Shown one piece after another: positions 20,203-32,053 of a stretch of DNA of 64,000 nucleotides. The position numbers and the translations under genes were made by a program. Source of the stretch: Stromatinia cepivora (taxonomy: Eukaryota; Ascomycota; Leotiomycetes; Helotiales; Sclerotiniaceae); contig RCTD01000013.1 of NCBI GenBank assembly GCA_014898415.1, forward strand, positions 186,001-250,000, in the 5' to 3' direction. Position 1 is the first letter of the stretch; the number at the start of each line of letters is the position of its first letter. The notes below the pieces were generated by a model. That model searched no databases and was not told the DNA's origin. It saw nothing but the letters and a program-made list of their open reading frames with translations.

Positions 20203-20787
20203 TTATTCTCCTCTGGGTCCCTTGGAATACGTTTCCTTTTGGCCTGTAATGTTGCTAAATGCACCTTGAAATGTAGTGTTGCGAAAATGTGAAATCTTTA
20301 TAGGCATTGTCTCGCTAGAACTAATATTTAGTGCTTCAGAAAGAAGGGGGGGGAAGGTATTCTGAAACACGATTTTATTGAAACTCAAGATTACGTTGTA
20401 TCTTTCCTGATCCTTTGCGTTTGAGAAAGCTTTTGAAAGGCCATTTTTGATATTCCACAACTAGCACTTGCTTTCCTAGATTAAAAGAGCTTTGAGAGGT
20501 TCGCAATTCATAATGATCGTCACTAATAGGTGTTGAAAAATACTTTTGATTGTTTTGGAACCATACCTTGTTCATCTCAGATCGCATGGGTGATGGTTGA
20601 CGCTGTGATACCGTCTGAGGCGACGCTGTAGGCTTTGTTCACCGAGTGCCGTTGTATTATTGGTAGGTAGTGGAGGAAGCTTTAGCTGTTTTGCAGGTCG
20701 TGGGTACTCGTCGTCCTTGTCATCTCCATCGCTTGTGCTGAAGGCACGGTGCTCCAAGTAACAAGATTGGTCGATTAGCCTCCGCAT
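20203..20787 (-). pseudogene. Frameshifted gene remnant on the minus strand
   Basis: Three overlapping minus-strand frames follow one another: 20572-20787 (starting 'MRRLIDQSCYLEHRAFSTSD', then an acidic stretch and 'RPAKQLKLPPLPTNN'), 20375-20587 and 20203-20460 ('LSKAFSNAKDQERYNVILSF'). Each is locally protein-like, but they overlap out of phase and share similar residues at the overlaps ('EYQKWPFKSFLKRKGSGK' against 'NIKNGLSKAFSNAKDQE'), as expected after indels. No domain is recognised. Confidence 0.3.
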
Positions 20788-21905
20788 TTGTACACCCTTG
20801 TCATTCTCTCATATCGCTTCTATTGTTACCTCCTCATGATGTAGCTCCTCTATCTAATCTTCATTGTGATGATCCCGATGTTGAAGCCTGGAGCTATGCC
20901 CGAGCTCCTGGGATCTGCTATCACTTGATCATATTCTAGATCATATATATTGTGAAGCTGTGATACCTCAGCAAGGTGACAATGGGAGTGTGAAAAACTA
21001 GGAACAGCAGCCGAAGATGTCTATGACTTTTCAAAAGCTTCATTTTCAAGTTCAGAGATATTCTTGTTTTCTCTTTCTCTGCAATTCTTATCTAATGTTC
21101 TAAGCAGAGAATGCGGTACTGGCTCTTTGTCGGATGAGTTGATCTGATCCAATGATATTCCAAGAGATTGCTGATGAGAATCAGGTTGATCTTGGATAGA
21201 TACTATGAGAAAGTTGGGATATCAAGGCCTAATACATAGCTAGTTCGTAATTATATAATCACATAACTCTTTATAATTAAATATATAAAAAAAACTCTGC
21301 TCCCCTCTCCTTAATTAAAATCAATCGTTTTTCCATTAGTCTTTTTGTACCCTATTTATATACAATCCAAACCATTATCTAAATCTACTAGTTTTACTAC
21401 TTGAAGCCTTTACAATATAATCTAATCAATTCCAATTCCCATTTCCCTTCACAGCATACTATCGGGACGCACATATCTCGACCTACCTCTTTCACAATAC
21501 ATTAATACAAAATCTTTACTTTAAGATTATTCGCTTTTTTTGCCTATGCCTTTTTAAATTTTTTGTCTAGTAGGCTGTAATTATGCTTGATATCCAGCCC
21601 AGAGAATGCATGGAGTCTCAATTGAATTTATGCGCAGGACTTCACAACCCATTTGAAATTAATGATTTGTCGGAAAGGAATGTTTTGGTGGTGGTGAATA
21701 GTGGGGGTGGCACAGTGCATGGGGGCCGCCCATGCCTAACTGATGCGGGGAAGAGTCACTACGCCGAAGTGACTCCCAATTGCCTGTGACTAGAATCACT
21801 ACTGTACTTGGGAATAGCTCTGTATTTGATTTAATATTTAGTTGCTGCCAACCTACTACAATTAAATTATCTCATAACCCATTTTCTTCCAGCAAAGAAA
21901 GCTAC
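20788..21905. other. Intergenic region with two adjacent perfect hairpins
   Basis: Mostly AT-rich, unremarkable sequence. At 21717-21735 a 7-bp stem GCATGGG/CCCATGC encloses a 5-nt loop, and at 21753-21775 an 8-bp stem GAGTCACT/AGTGACTC encloses a 7-nt loop. The overlapping frame 21583-21789 carries no recognised domain and is probably not a gene. Confidence 0.4.
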
Positions 21906-24900
21906 ATGCCAAACATGGCTTCTTGGAAAATAGTTCTCGAGTCTGTCGATGAGACCAAAGTTCAATACACCTCATTCGCCAACGCCAAAAAGTATTTCGC
22001 AGTCGATGCTTCCGGATCTACAGTTGGTATTCGTTTTATTTCAGAACATGATTTTGCAGATTGAATTCATGAAGCCTCTCTTCAAAAAGATAAAGATACA
22101 GTTACGAGATGGGGTTCCAACTGTAGGGACCCAACAAATTGGGAACAATTTTCATGGGCTCCTGACCAAGGGGGAACCAATCCACGATTTATATTGAGGA
22201 ATAAAGCCTCAATGGAAGCGATCCATAATGCTGATATCTGGTTCTTACTTACGGACGGAGAGGTTCCTGACTCCGAGGTCCATACGTTGGCGGGGTTGGG
22301 ACAGGAGATGGGTGTTTTTGATTGCGCGACGGTTTTTTTGATAACGTCGCACATGCAATATGGACCCAATCATGCGAATGTATCGGTTGGTATCACATCC
22401 TATGCCAATTGTGCAAATGCACTTTGTATCTTCAAAGATTACACAAGCGGACAAATCTATGTCATAGCTAGTAAAGGCTCTTTCGCGACGCTAGATCAAG
22501 CCGAAGATCACGACATGTGGTGGAAATTAACCAGTTTCCCTAACGAAGCGGCGCTGATCCAGAGAATCACCGAGTTGGACATTCATGTCCCAACAGCGGA
22601 AACGAGAATCTCAACGCCAGCTCATCTCAACCTAGGCGAGGAATGGAACGCGGCTCACAACCTTTCTCAGCCAACTCTAGTGGATATCGGCACACTTCTT
22701 CGAGCGGGTGTTGTATCGGATAAAGATCGTGATTTACTTCTGGCAGATGAAGCTCTTGATGCTCTAATACTCGCCTGCAAATCCCGTGGAAAATTGAATG
22801 AACTTCGATCATTTCTCCTCGCCCAGAAAGTCGAACAATTAACAATTAAACTCGAAGATGTATCCGGTGCTGCAGACATCATTACACAGCTTGCCAAGCC
22901 CGAAATATCCAACGAGATGAAAACTATCTTACAATCAAAGCTACGCAATGCTCATGAGGCAAATCGAAACGCTTATACTGCTGCACAAAACGATGTACAA
23001 TTACAGGCTGCTCGAGATCGTAACAGGGCAATAGACGCAGCATTGCGCGCTCTATCTGACGCCGAGAAATCAAGATTCACAGCAGAAATGTTGTCAAGAA
23101 GATCAAACCGAGCCCGCCGTGCTGAGAATATTTCCGCAGACTCTGCAATTGACGTTTCAGTGTTAGATCTCGAGGCATCAGGCTACAGAGGGGAATGTCA
23201 AATTTGCTGTGGCGACAATGAAGTACTATCTATTGCCCTCAAAGCATTGAGTGCAGATGCCATGGCGGCTAATACCGATAACTTTGCGCTTGATTTTCCT
23301 CTTGCGGCAGGGAGATTTGAGGCAAACATGAATATATTGTCTAGTCAGTGTATTTGTTTCCAATGTGCATTATTTGGAAGACCTGGATATTCGATTTACG
23401 GGGAGGAAATTTCGGCTGTTATTCCAACACTGGAATATACGGGAAGCAATAAGTTGTACATTCATCAGCAATTGTACAAAGCTCTCAATGCGGGACTGAA
23501 AACTGGGGTTCCGGCTATGGGACAATTGTTCGCGACGATTTTGGACCGGACGTTAAAGGGGAGGGAGTGGGCTGGTGCGGATGCTGAAGATGGCGATGGA
23601 ATTTTGGATGCGGAAAGGCGACAGAGAAGAAGTGCAATAACATAGCTGCTGAATAATATACTCATTCATCTCCGCGTCAGAGAGACATTTAACGAGCTAG
23701 GTCAATGGACTACATACCCTCTCGCATTAACTTGGGCAGCACAAGATTTCCAGCGAGAAGATTTAACAGCCTGGTGCATCAACTATCCCGTCGCGGGCTT
23801 CATGCAACTTCTCCGTTTCGGAAAAACGCTCAATGTTTTTTCCGATGAAATTATCACCGACATGAAAAATACCAAATTACTCCATTCATTCGTATCCACT
23901 TTCCTCTCACGTCTATATAAAAACGTGGGTAAATCCCGCCACTGGACTAAGCCTTTGCTGGAAATACTGTACATGGAGTTCAACGACGATTTGATTCCAA
24001 AGGACCTGGGAGGGGATGCATCGATACTGAAGTCCGTACCAAGATTCTGGAATATGCTGATGGAATTTATGCCCGCGGATGATTTCTTGGACAGTTGGAC
24101 AGAAGAAGAAGTCACGAACATGATGCCTCGAATTCAAATTTTAGCTTTCTGGTTGGTGTACTACCAATTTGCACATACATCCGCCAAGACCTATTTCGCC
24201 CAAGTGCGGTCTAAGGAACCACTAGCTGTTATTTTACTAGATACAAAAGCTGCGGTTCCAGAAAATGCGTTCAGCGAGATACTTCTGGGGATATTTATCG
24301 AATCCACGCCTAAGTTCAAAAATAAGGACATATACACTAGCCATGAAAATGTTATGGTACCCTTCGCGACCCCCTTCGGCGCATCGGTACTAAAATGCGG
24401 AGCGGCAAATTGCGGTGTTTCTTTCCTCCCAGAAGAAGTTACATTAAAGCAGATTGCAGATGGGGAAGTAGAATGGACGCCACGGTTATTAGATCAAGTT
24501 AGAAAGAAGAGACGAGATCATTTAGTCGACGTCTTTGGAGTCCTCTCCGAGGACCTCAAAGAAAAAGAAAGAAACGAAACCGGCTTACCAGGCGTGACGA
24601 GAATTCCAGCGCGACCAAATGATGTACATACATGTATGCATATAGGGATTGCCAAAACATGGGCGAAACTCACGCGTAAAGAAAAAAGGTATTTGGCAGG
24701 TGCACTCAGAAGTTTGGGGACGGGAATTTGCGATGAGGAAGATGAGGAGGCTATTCGGGAGTTTGTGATGAAAGCGAGGAAATATATTTGTGGGATTGGA
24801 AGGGGAAATGTCTATTCGGCGATGATGGAGAGGGACATTAGGGCTGTGCTGCCCAGTTTTTTGGAGGTCTTAGGGATGGGGTTGGGGATAGAGGGGAAAG

Positions 24901-25004
24901 AGGGTGGGGATGTGAGTTTGTATGAGTTTGATTTTAGAGCTAATAAGGTGGAGGGGAAAATTAGATGGGAGGTGGATGCTTTGAGAAGAAAGGGGTTTGT
25001 TTAG
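21906..25004 (+). pseudogene. vWA-domain protein gene interrupted by two in-frame stops (1032 codons)
   Basis: One frame runs from the ATG at 21906 to the stop at 25002-25004 and reads as a single large fungal protein apart from TGA at 22062-22064 (codon 53) and TAG at 23643-23645 (codon 580). The von Willebrand factor A domain is at the N-terminus: 'KYFAVDASGSTVG' contains the MIDAS motif DxSxS (34-38), and 'NADIWFLLTDGEVPDSEV' (about 110-125) matches the later metal-coordinating TDGE loop. A helical middle follows, then paired cysteines ('GECQICCGDNE', from Cys431, and 'CICFQCALF') suggesting a RING-like zinc finger, and a long helical C-terminus to 'DALRRKGFV'. Residues on both sides of each stop are consistent with continuous coding, and no GT...AG intron of sensible length removes either in phase. 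The second stop could derive from CAG or TGG by a RIP-type transition. The call is a recent pseudogene, unless these are sequencing errors. Confidence 0.75.
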
Positions 25005-28000
25005 GAGGTGGTGTATCGTGAAGAGTTTGAGGGGTTCGCGTCACTCGAGAAAAAAAAGCCCGATAATATTCATCGAGGCATTCGAATAATCAGCTTATAG
25101 AAACTCCTTTTTTCCTCAAAATATCTACAATGGAATGGAACATTAATATTCAATTGGTTAACCTGACCTCAACCATATGTGATCCATTGTTCAAATTAAG
25201 ATGCGTGTTGACGACTAAGTTCAAGTCAATTGAATTCACTTGCACTGATCTTGGCCATTCTCTCCGTAACGTAAAGCACGGAGTATATATAATATTGCCT
25301 AGGTGTGTTACGAATAATTTTTATGACTGATAAATATGACTCGTATATATCTCTCATTCTGAAATTGAAGTCTGCTGAATATTCATGCTAAACATCATTG
25401 ATATAACAGTCGTAGCAACCCGTTTCTCACAACATCGAGAATGATGCGGGGTGCGTGTAGTTGTCCCAAACTTCATAAGCGCAAAAATTACATTCATACT
25501 GAAAGAATTGGCGATAAATGATGCGCGTCTTGGAAAAAGTACGTTAGTAACGAAAGAGGAACATGAGAACTACGTTCAATTTATTTTTGATAATAAAAGA
25601 GGGCGGTTTTGTGTTCGAGGTGGGATAGGAAGCCTGTCCTGATAATATTATGATAGACTAGGATGCTGATGACCCGACGCTCTGGAAATTAGTGATGACA
25701 TGCCATGTGGCAATGAACATTATGATCATGCAATGGAAATGCATACTTTCAAGACATCCATCCATATTATGAGAAGATTTGGTATTGGTATTGGAAAAGC
25801 AAAACAAGAAACTTTAGATCAATCTAATGAAAAACCGGAAACTTAAAAGATTCCGGACCCGAATGACTGGTTTGCATACAAGGCCAAGGCACGTAGAAAA
25901 TAGGGCAGAAGCAATTTTGACGTGAAAAGAAAAAACTTTTGGGCCCAAGAAATACCGTTCACTTGAACAAGTATCACCGCAATGCATAAACTGTGTCAGT
26001 GGTATGCAAATTAAGTTTTTCCAGTAAGTGATAGATAGGATAAGCACAACGACGCCGAAAACTCATCTCAGTTCACATCCGACTTGGAACCAGCTGTAAC
26101 GTCCACTAGAACCAGGCTTCTAGTGAGATTGATTGCATTTTGGAAAATTAAATGGATCGCAATAGCAAAAGTTAATGGGCCATGCATGTAGCTTTGGAAA
26201 GGAAGAATATGTTAGATTAGCAGATCATACATGCGAAGGGATTCGGAAGCCAAACGAATAAATTAAAATGACGAGGGTAGCAAAAACCTTAAGCAGGAGC
26301 TTGTGATACTGTACATAGGTATTTCAAACTTGAGTAAATGCAGCAGTTATAAATATTGCGTAGTTCATGCGGACACAAAAGCGAGAAAGGCACAACTCAC
26401 TAGAAAAACATATTTCTAAGGATATGAAAAGCGGTCATCTAGACCTCAGAATTTTAATGGTAGGTAAACCACTGAAAATCATCGTGTAATGCGCACCTGG
26501 TAGCTTATTGCAAGATGATTGGTGGTGATAGTAACGGCGAAAGTTCCCAGGCAATGGCACCTTCTGTGAATGTCAGCGTCCTTGGTTACGCTGCAACAAA
26601 CTTGTACTTGTCTTCTACCTCAACAATTTGTGGAGATGAAGGGATGAATTTTGTAACAAGAGGAGTAGTTCACAACCACTTAGAACGGAATGTGGACCCA
26701 AATCAGTCATTCTCACGATTGAAAATCTGAATTGAGAGAAAACATCATGGCTGGCGTGGATGATTTAAAGTCACGTGAAATCTAATTATTATGGCGCTAG
26801 TCTATACTGAGATAAGTCTTCACCCTCCCAAATCAATCTCTTGAATTGTCACTCAACAACACATCGTTCGATTCGCAAGTCTTCAAACTCTTTACATATT
26901 CACAGACACGCAATAATTGATCGGTTTTTCTTGCCATCGTATCATCCATTTTCAGAGTTCGTCGCGTCTTTACGAAAATTCTTCAGAGCACGTTGATCAT
27001 CAATAAGGAATGGTTTCACCCCAGCCATCTTGATACTCTATGAGCTTCATGGGCATGCCACACAATACCCTTGACCTACGCTTCCAACTTCTAGGACCGA
27101 GCCATTTCTGGACGAACTCATCGAATTTCTACCGAGACCAAAATTGGATGCCTCGAACGTTGTCGACTTGTTTGTTTCCAAGTCGTTCGAGACTCCATTG
27201 TACCCATAGCCCTGTCAATGATGTCAAATGGATTCCAATGTTGCGCCGGTCCTCCTGATTACTCCTGGGAATGGTTGAGATGCATATGGACAAGGTTCAC
27301 AAATTGGAAATTTTCAATCGCTGCTATTGTTGATTTTATTACTACTCATTCAGTGTCGTCAAAAGAAAGCTACTCACAAGTTAGTGTTACTATTCGCGAA
27401 GACGGACTGGAAATGTTTACCTTTTTCTTGACGGACCGCGCACTGGTCGGTGTCCTGATCCGGGTCCCACCATTTGGGTTATGATCGATTGGGGTTCGAG
27501 GGCCGCAAAATTTAATCACCTTATTTACGATGGAATATTCTGCAGAAGCATCTACGGTGAGGATCAAGGATAATTGCCTGCACTTTCTTCATCCTTCAGT
27601 CCCTTTAACTTATTTTCTTGTATTTAATTGGTCGCTTTATCTTGTTGCATGAACTGCCTGACCCGCATTGCTTGGACCTTGTAATCAGGGTCTTAAGCGA
27701 ATATTTGCGACATTGTCGAAACCTCAATGGTACACAATCAAGTTTCTCATACCTCAGTTGTCAAATACTGCTTCGTCAATTCTAACTGGCCAAGTACACC
27801 GAATTAACTGATCGGGTTATCGTGATGAGAATCCCGAATCAGTAACCTCCTGAAATGTCTCTAGTGTTAGCAATTTATTGCATCCTCCGCTTGATCGAGA
27901 TGTCCAAACACTTTCCAATAGAGTTTTTTTCCTTGGGTACCACAACCTTTTCATACTACCCACCATAGAGTCGAAACCCACATTTAGTGGCGGCGGCGTG

Positions 28001-28504
28001 GCCCATATTAGTTTAGCAGTCCTCCCCCAACACTTCCTCCACTCACAGGGTAGGCCTGCCAGGACGGAGTTAGTAAATCCGCGCGTGGGCCACCCATTCG
28101 CCTTGTTGGATAAGCTCTCTTATACATCATGCATTTCGACACCATTTGTTAATCGTCGTCTGAGACTTTTTGACATTCTTGGTTTTTTTTTCTACCTTCG
28201 AGTCTGTCATTATTCTCTTCGATACGTGCAGTGCACTACTCATCACTGCTGGTTCAGATATTTTTGTTATTTTAAATTTTCTTATTCTGTGCCAACTGGA
28301 TCATTGGTACGATCCACTCTTTTTTACATTCCATTAATCACTTTCTTTCGCCTCTTCATTCATCAAATCCATATAACGTTCCATTTCTTTACCAGAGCAC
28401 TATCAATAGAGCATCGTTATCATTTAAATCTCATGACTTAACGAAAACATACGGCAACGCCACGGCTCGCTGCCTACATTCATATCGACTGCCTCGATGT
28501 TAAG
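25005..28504. other. 3.5-kb region without a convincing gene
   Basis: Short frames exist throughout, none with clear coding character. The best scrap is about 27100-27560, where two overlapping plus frames each look partly protein-like ('CLERCRLVCFQVVRDSIVPI' and 'PTIWVMIDWGSRAAKFNHLI'), as in an old frameshifted remnant. The frame at 27878-28441 is Phe/His/Ser/Tyr-rich and lies where the 5' UTR and promoter of the next gene should be. No LTR, TIR or tandem repeat was noticed. Confidence 0.4.
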
Positions 28505-30729
28505 ATGGGTGCAAGTTCAGCTTTATATTTGATGGTCCGGGCTGGACTATTGGATGGCACGGAATCGGCGTCGACATTTCTGCAAAATGCGAAGAATAAT
28601 ACACTTGCGGAAGGAATTATAGAAAACTTGGTATTTGCAGAAAGCAAATCGGTCCGGACATCGACTGTTATTCTAGCAGCCTTTAATGTACTGGCTTCGT
28701 TTGCAACAGCAGCCAGTATCCTTTACGACTCTTACTGGTCGTCGAAGCGGTGCAACCCAAAGTTCAAAGCTTCGTAAGTGGGAATGATTATACCCTGGTG
28801 GGAGATTATTAAAGTGTGATAGGAAATTCTGCGTTTCGATGATTCACCCAGCGGAAACTTTTCCTCTGGTACTATCTATTGGTATTGTAATTCAAGGACT
28901 TATCTTTGCTGCAGTTCAAGGAGAGGGACTTCATTCATTGTTCACGTTCGGATGCGGTACCATCGCTCAATTCATGTGGATTGGTATGTCTGGGTTGATG
29001 CTCGTAAAACCTCTGATACTAATGCTATTTAGCTCTTTTCATAGTCCCATACATTCAACTTGTCTTCGGTCTCGAATGTGCCATACGATCTTTAAGGAAA
29101 ACACCATTCCAACCGAGAGGAAAGTACGATGTAACAATCTGCTTGGGAATAATTTTGTTAATGTTGATTGGCACTTGGCTTCCGACAAACTTATTTCCGG
29201 AACAAAATAGATGTTTTGCTTCATTGTTATGGTTCGTGTCAAAATTTGGAAATTTCGGATTCATATTATTTTCCACTGTTGCCGGTCTTCTTATCATCAC
29301 TTCAATCATCATCTTTGCCAGGTTATCCAGGACGGCATTGGTAGGGCGAAATCAAAGGATTGCAGCATCTCGTATGGTATATTACCTACTCATAGGTGTT
29401 GTATCATTGGTAATTCCATCGCCCTAGTTGACTATATCATTGGCTAATGAGTACAAGAGTTTTGTGATTCCGTATTTTGCTTCCCAAACCATCGGGCATG
29501 GTGACTTGAAGTTAGCCATGATGGCAACCGTGGTCCTTAATTTGTCCGGTTTGATGAACGGTTTGCTCCAATTATTCTTACGATCAAACACTGCAACTAC
29601 ATCATTTGGGCCAAGAGGCAGGTTCTGCCCTGGTAATAAGCATGATATCAAAATATGGGGGCCAAACGAGTTGGCATTTAACAATCACATAATGGATCCT
29701 GTACCAGCGCCAGTGTCTCCAAGATCAGGATTGGTAAGTCGAACAGATAGTCAAAAAAGTTTATTCTCTCCATTCGACAAAAGCGTCGCCATTAACATGG
29801 CTAAGCTACCCATCCTACAGCCGCCTACGTATTCACCGACGAGAGCAAATTCTCTGCGCTATAACGCTATTAGCCCAGTAACTTCAGCACCAGTTCCTCC
29901 GACACCAACCGAACACTTTCCATCCGAGTATACGAGAAAACAATCATACTCCCTTTTCCCTGCGCCAGCTCTCGAGAGTCCTAAAACACTTTTTCCTCCT
30001 TATATGAACAGATCTGCTTTCGAATCAGTGTACGATATCAGCGACCTTTCGGATCTGGCACCGCCTCCACCACCCCAAGACAAAAGAGGTCATAGAAGAC
30101 GTTCTTCTGTAGCTTCATCAGCAACAGTTCAAATTGGTATCCGCTTCTCACATGCACCACCTCCTCCCGCCGTTCCGGGAGTGCTCCCTATCGCCGTCCC
30201 ATCAACAAGCCACAAAGCAACTGGGCTTCCTGCCACGGCTTTCCAAGCCCCCGCTCTCCCCCCGGCAACTTACTCTCCCACATCAAAGTTCAACCCCGCC
30301 CCAAATACCATGCCTGCTCCACCTAGAATTCCTCTACCTCCAATAAAAACAACAAACCTCGCCAAAAACACCATTCCAATCCCACCTCGCTCACCGTTCC
30401 GACCTTCTCCTCCTATCAACACAAACACTACCACTCAACGACAACAATTCTCGACCAGATCAAGTCCTCCTCGCTCTACCTCTCCACAACAATCCCCATC
30501 ATTTATAAACAAAACACTCCCAGCAACACCCAAATTCGTTACTCCAAAACAACCAGCAATCGAACGTTTAGAGCAATCCGACGCAATTATTCAGCTTAGT
30601 CCTACTGTGTACACACCACCTAAAAGTTCCCATCAAAGAAATGGTTCTGCAAGAACCATTCCCACCAGCTCGGACTTGAACTGTCGAGATTCAAGGTTCG
30701 GACAGGCGAGTGAGGATCAATGGATATGA
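28505..30729 (+). CDS. Seven-helix membrane protein with long Pro/Ser-rich cytosolic tail (692 aa)
   Basis: Four exons, 28505-28773, 28823-28983, 29033-29409 and 29458-30729, join in frame through introns of 48-49 nt (GTAAGT...ATAG, GTATGT...TTAG with a GATACTAAT branch, and GTAATT...CAAG with CTAAT). Seven hydrophobic helices follow, roughly 'STVILAAFNVLASFATAASI', 'FPLVLSIGIVIQGLIFAAVQ', 'FGCGTIAQFMWIALFIVPYI', 'TICLGIILLMLIGTWL', 'FILFSTVAGLLIITSIIIFA', 'MVYYLLIGVVSLSFVIPYFA' and 'LKLAMMATVVLNLSGLMNGL'. After them come about 400 residues rich in Pro, Ser and Thr with several SPxR/PPxP stretches. This layout is that of fungal GPCR-like integral membrane proteins, but I cannot assign a ligand class. 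A TAG at 29425-29427 is intronic, not a premature stop: splicing it out restores helix 6. Confidence 0.85.
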
Positions 30730-31831
30730 TTTACTCTCTATGTTACAGGGATGTTAATTTGTTGACTGGAGTTTGTTTTGTAAAAGGAAAAAGAAAAGAA
30801 AGAGGGTCCAACTGAAGGAAGGGAGTTTTTTGAGTCTATTGATACCTGCTTTTTTTTGGCTTTGATGTTTTATATTTCATTGGTGTTTATTATGGGGATC
30901 TTTGGGAAGAAAAGAATAGGACGGGTGACTGGATGGACGGGCGGATGAAATCATGATTCTAGTATGTGGCGTTATATACTGTGATATATTACTGCCTGCG
31001 GCAGACAATCGGAAGTTATGTTGGATGGAAGGCTATCTCTTTTGTTTTGGAACTTATATACGCTTTGTGTGTTCTACACTTCTATATAGTAGCATAGAAA
31101 TTTCTTGTGATATTGTTTGGGGATATGGTTGCGGGTTGACTGTAAGGAGAAGGAGAGATGGCGACTTGTGTATATTCTCTACTTGAAAATATGGTATTCA
31201 GAGGGAGGGTGTAGACATGTTACGATCAGAGGATGAAAATTACGACTAGACGATGAGCTTGATGTGATGTATACACTACACTATTGTATTGTATTGTACT
31301 TCGCTGCTGAGAATTGATCATTCTGAGATGTTAGTTTATATGAATTTCATCATAGTGTCCTCTTCCCGCGATTTTCCAAAATCCACACACTTACATCTCA
31401 TCTCAATCCCATTTCAAAACCCTATTCAATCTCGCAATCGTAACTCCACGCGACTCTCTCAAAATTGGTTATCCATCTGATGAATGATAACAGATGCCAC
31501 TACCCAGTATTTTCACTTCAGGGATAATGTTCTTGTAATGTTCTGGAACACCAAATTGGATATTCAGTGTAGGCTTTTTCGCAACTAAGACGAAAACAGT
31601 ACTAGGTGTTTATGCAAACACGTTGTTTCACATTCTCACTGCAACAATTTCCCTATTTTTAGTGAATAAAGTACGGGAAACTTTTGCATAAAGTTATGGG
31701 GAGGTAGGACGATTATGCATCGTTTAGTTGTGAGGAGATCCAAATGGGTGCGTTTCATATCTACTGCTCGAGAAAGGAGCATACTTGTTGTAAGTACTAG
31801 AAACTAGCTATCTCCCTTTTCGATCCCGACC
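30730..31831. other. Intergenic region
   Basis: 3' flank of the membrane-protein gene and promoter of the small frame at 31832. No gene is recognised in the frames at 30953-31186 and 31289-31480. Confidence 0.5.
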
Positions 31832-32053
31832 ATGACTGTCGATCACTCCTTCCATCCCTCTCTTCCATCCTTCTCGACTATTCCAGAACAAAAATCCTCC
31901 CCATACCGCTCGACCGTTAAACCCACATACCTGGACATCAAATCCCTCTTCGCCACCCACGAACCCCGTTGCAATTGCAATGCTCGTAACGTCAACGATG
32001 TCGATCAGTTCGCAGATCAATTCGCGGCCCTATCCATATTAAGCTTAGGCTAA
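31832..32053 (+). CDS. Possible small protein (73 aa)
   Basis: A short ATG-initiated frame: 'MTVDHSFHPSLPSFSTIPEQ', then a Pro/Ser/Tyr-rich middle and the C-terminal segment 'HEPRCNCNARNVNDVDQFAD' followed by 'QFAALSILSLG'. The C-terminal half is plausibly helical and conserved-looking, with a CxC pair. There is no signal peptide. The opposite frame (31808-32020) looks like a shadow. I do not recognise a family; it could be a genuine small gene or chance. Confidence 0.35.
   Translation: MTVDHSFHPSLPSFSTIPEQKSSPYRSTVKPTYLDIKSLFATHEPRCNCNARNVNDVDQFADQFAALSILSLG

Noticed and set aside
27878..28441. 187-codon open frame on the plus strand before the membrane-protein gene
   Set aside because: Phe/His/Ser/Tyr-rich with no domain, and it occupies the expected promoter and 5' UTR of the gene at 28505. 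Treated as chance.
29425..29427. In-frame TAG that would split the membrane protein into two genes
   Set aside because: It lies inside a 48-nt GT...AG intron; splicing restores helix 6 and the frame.
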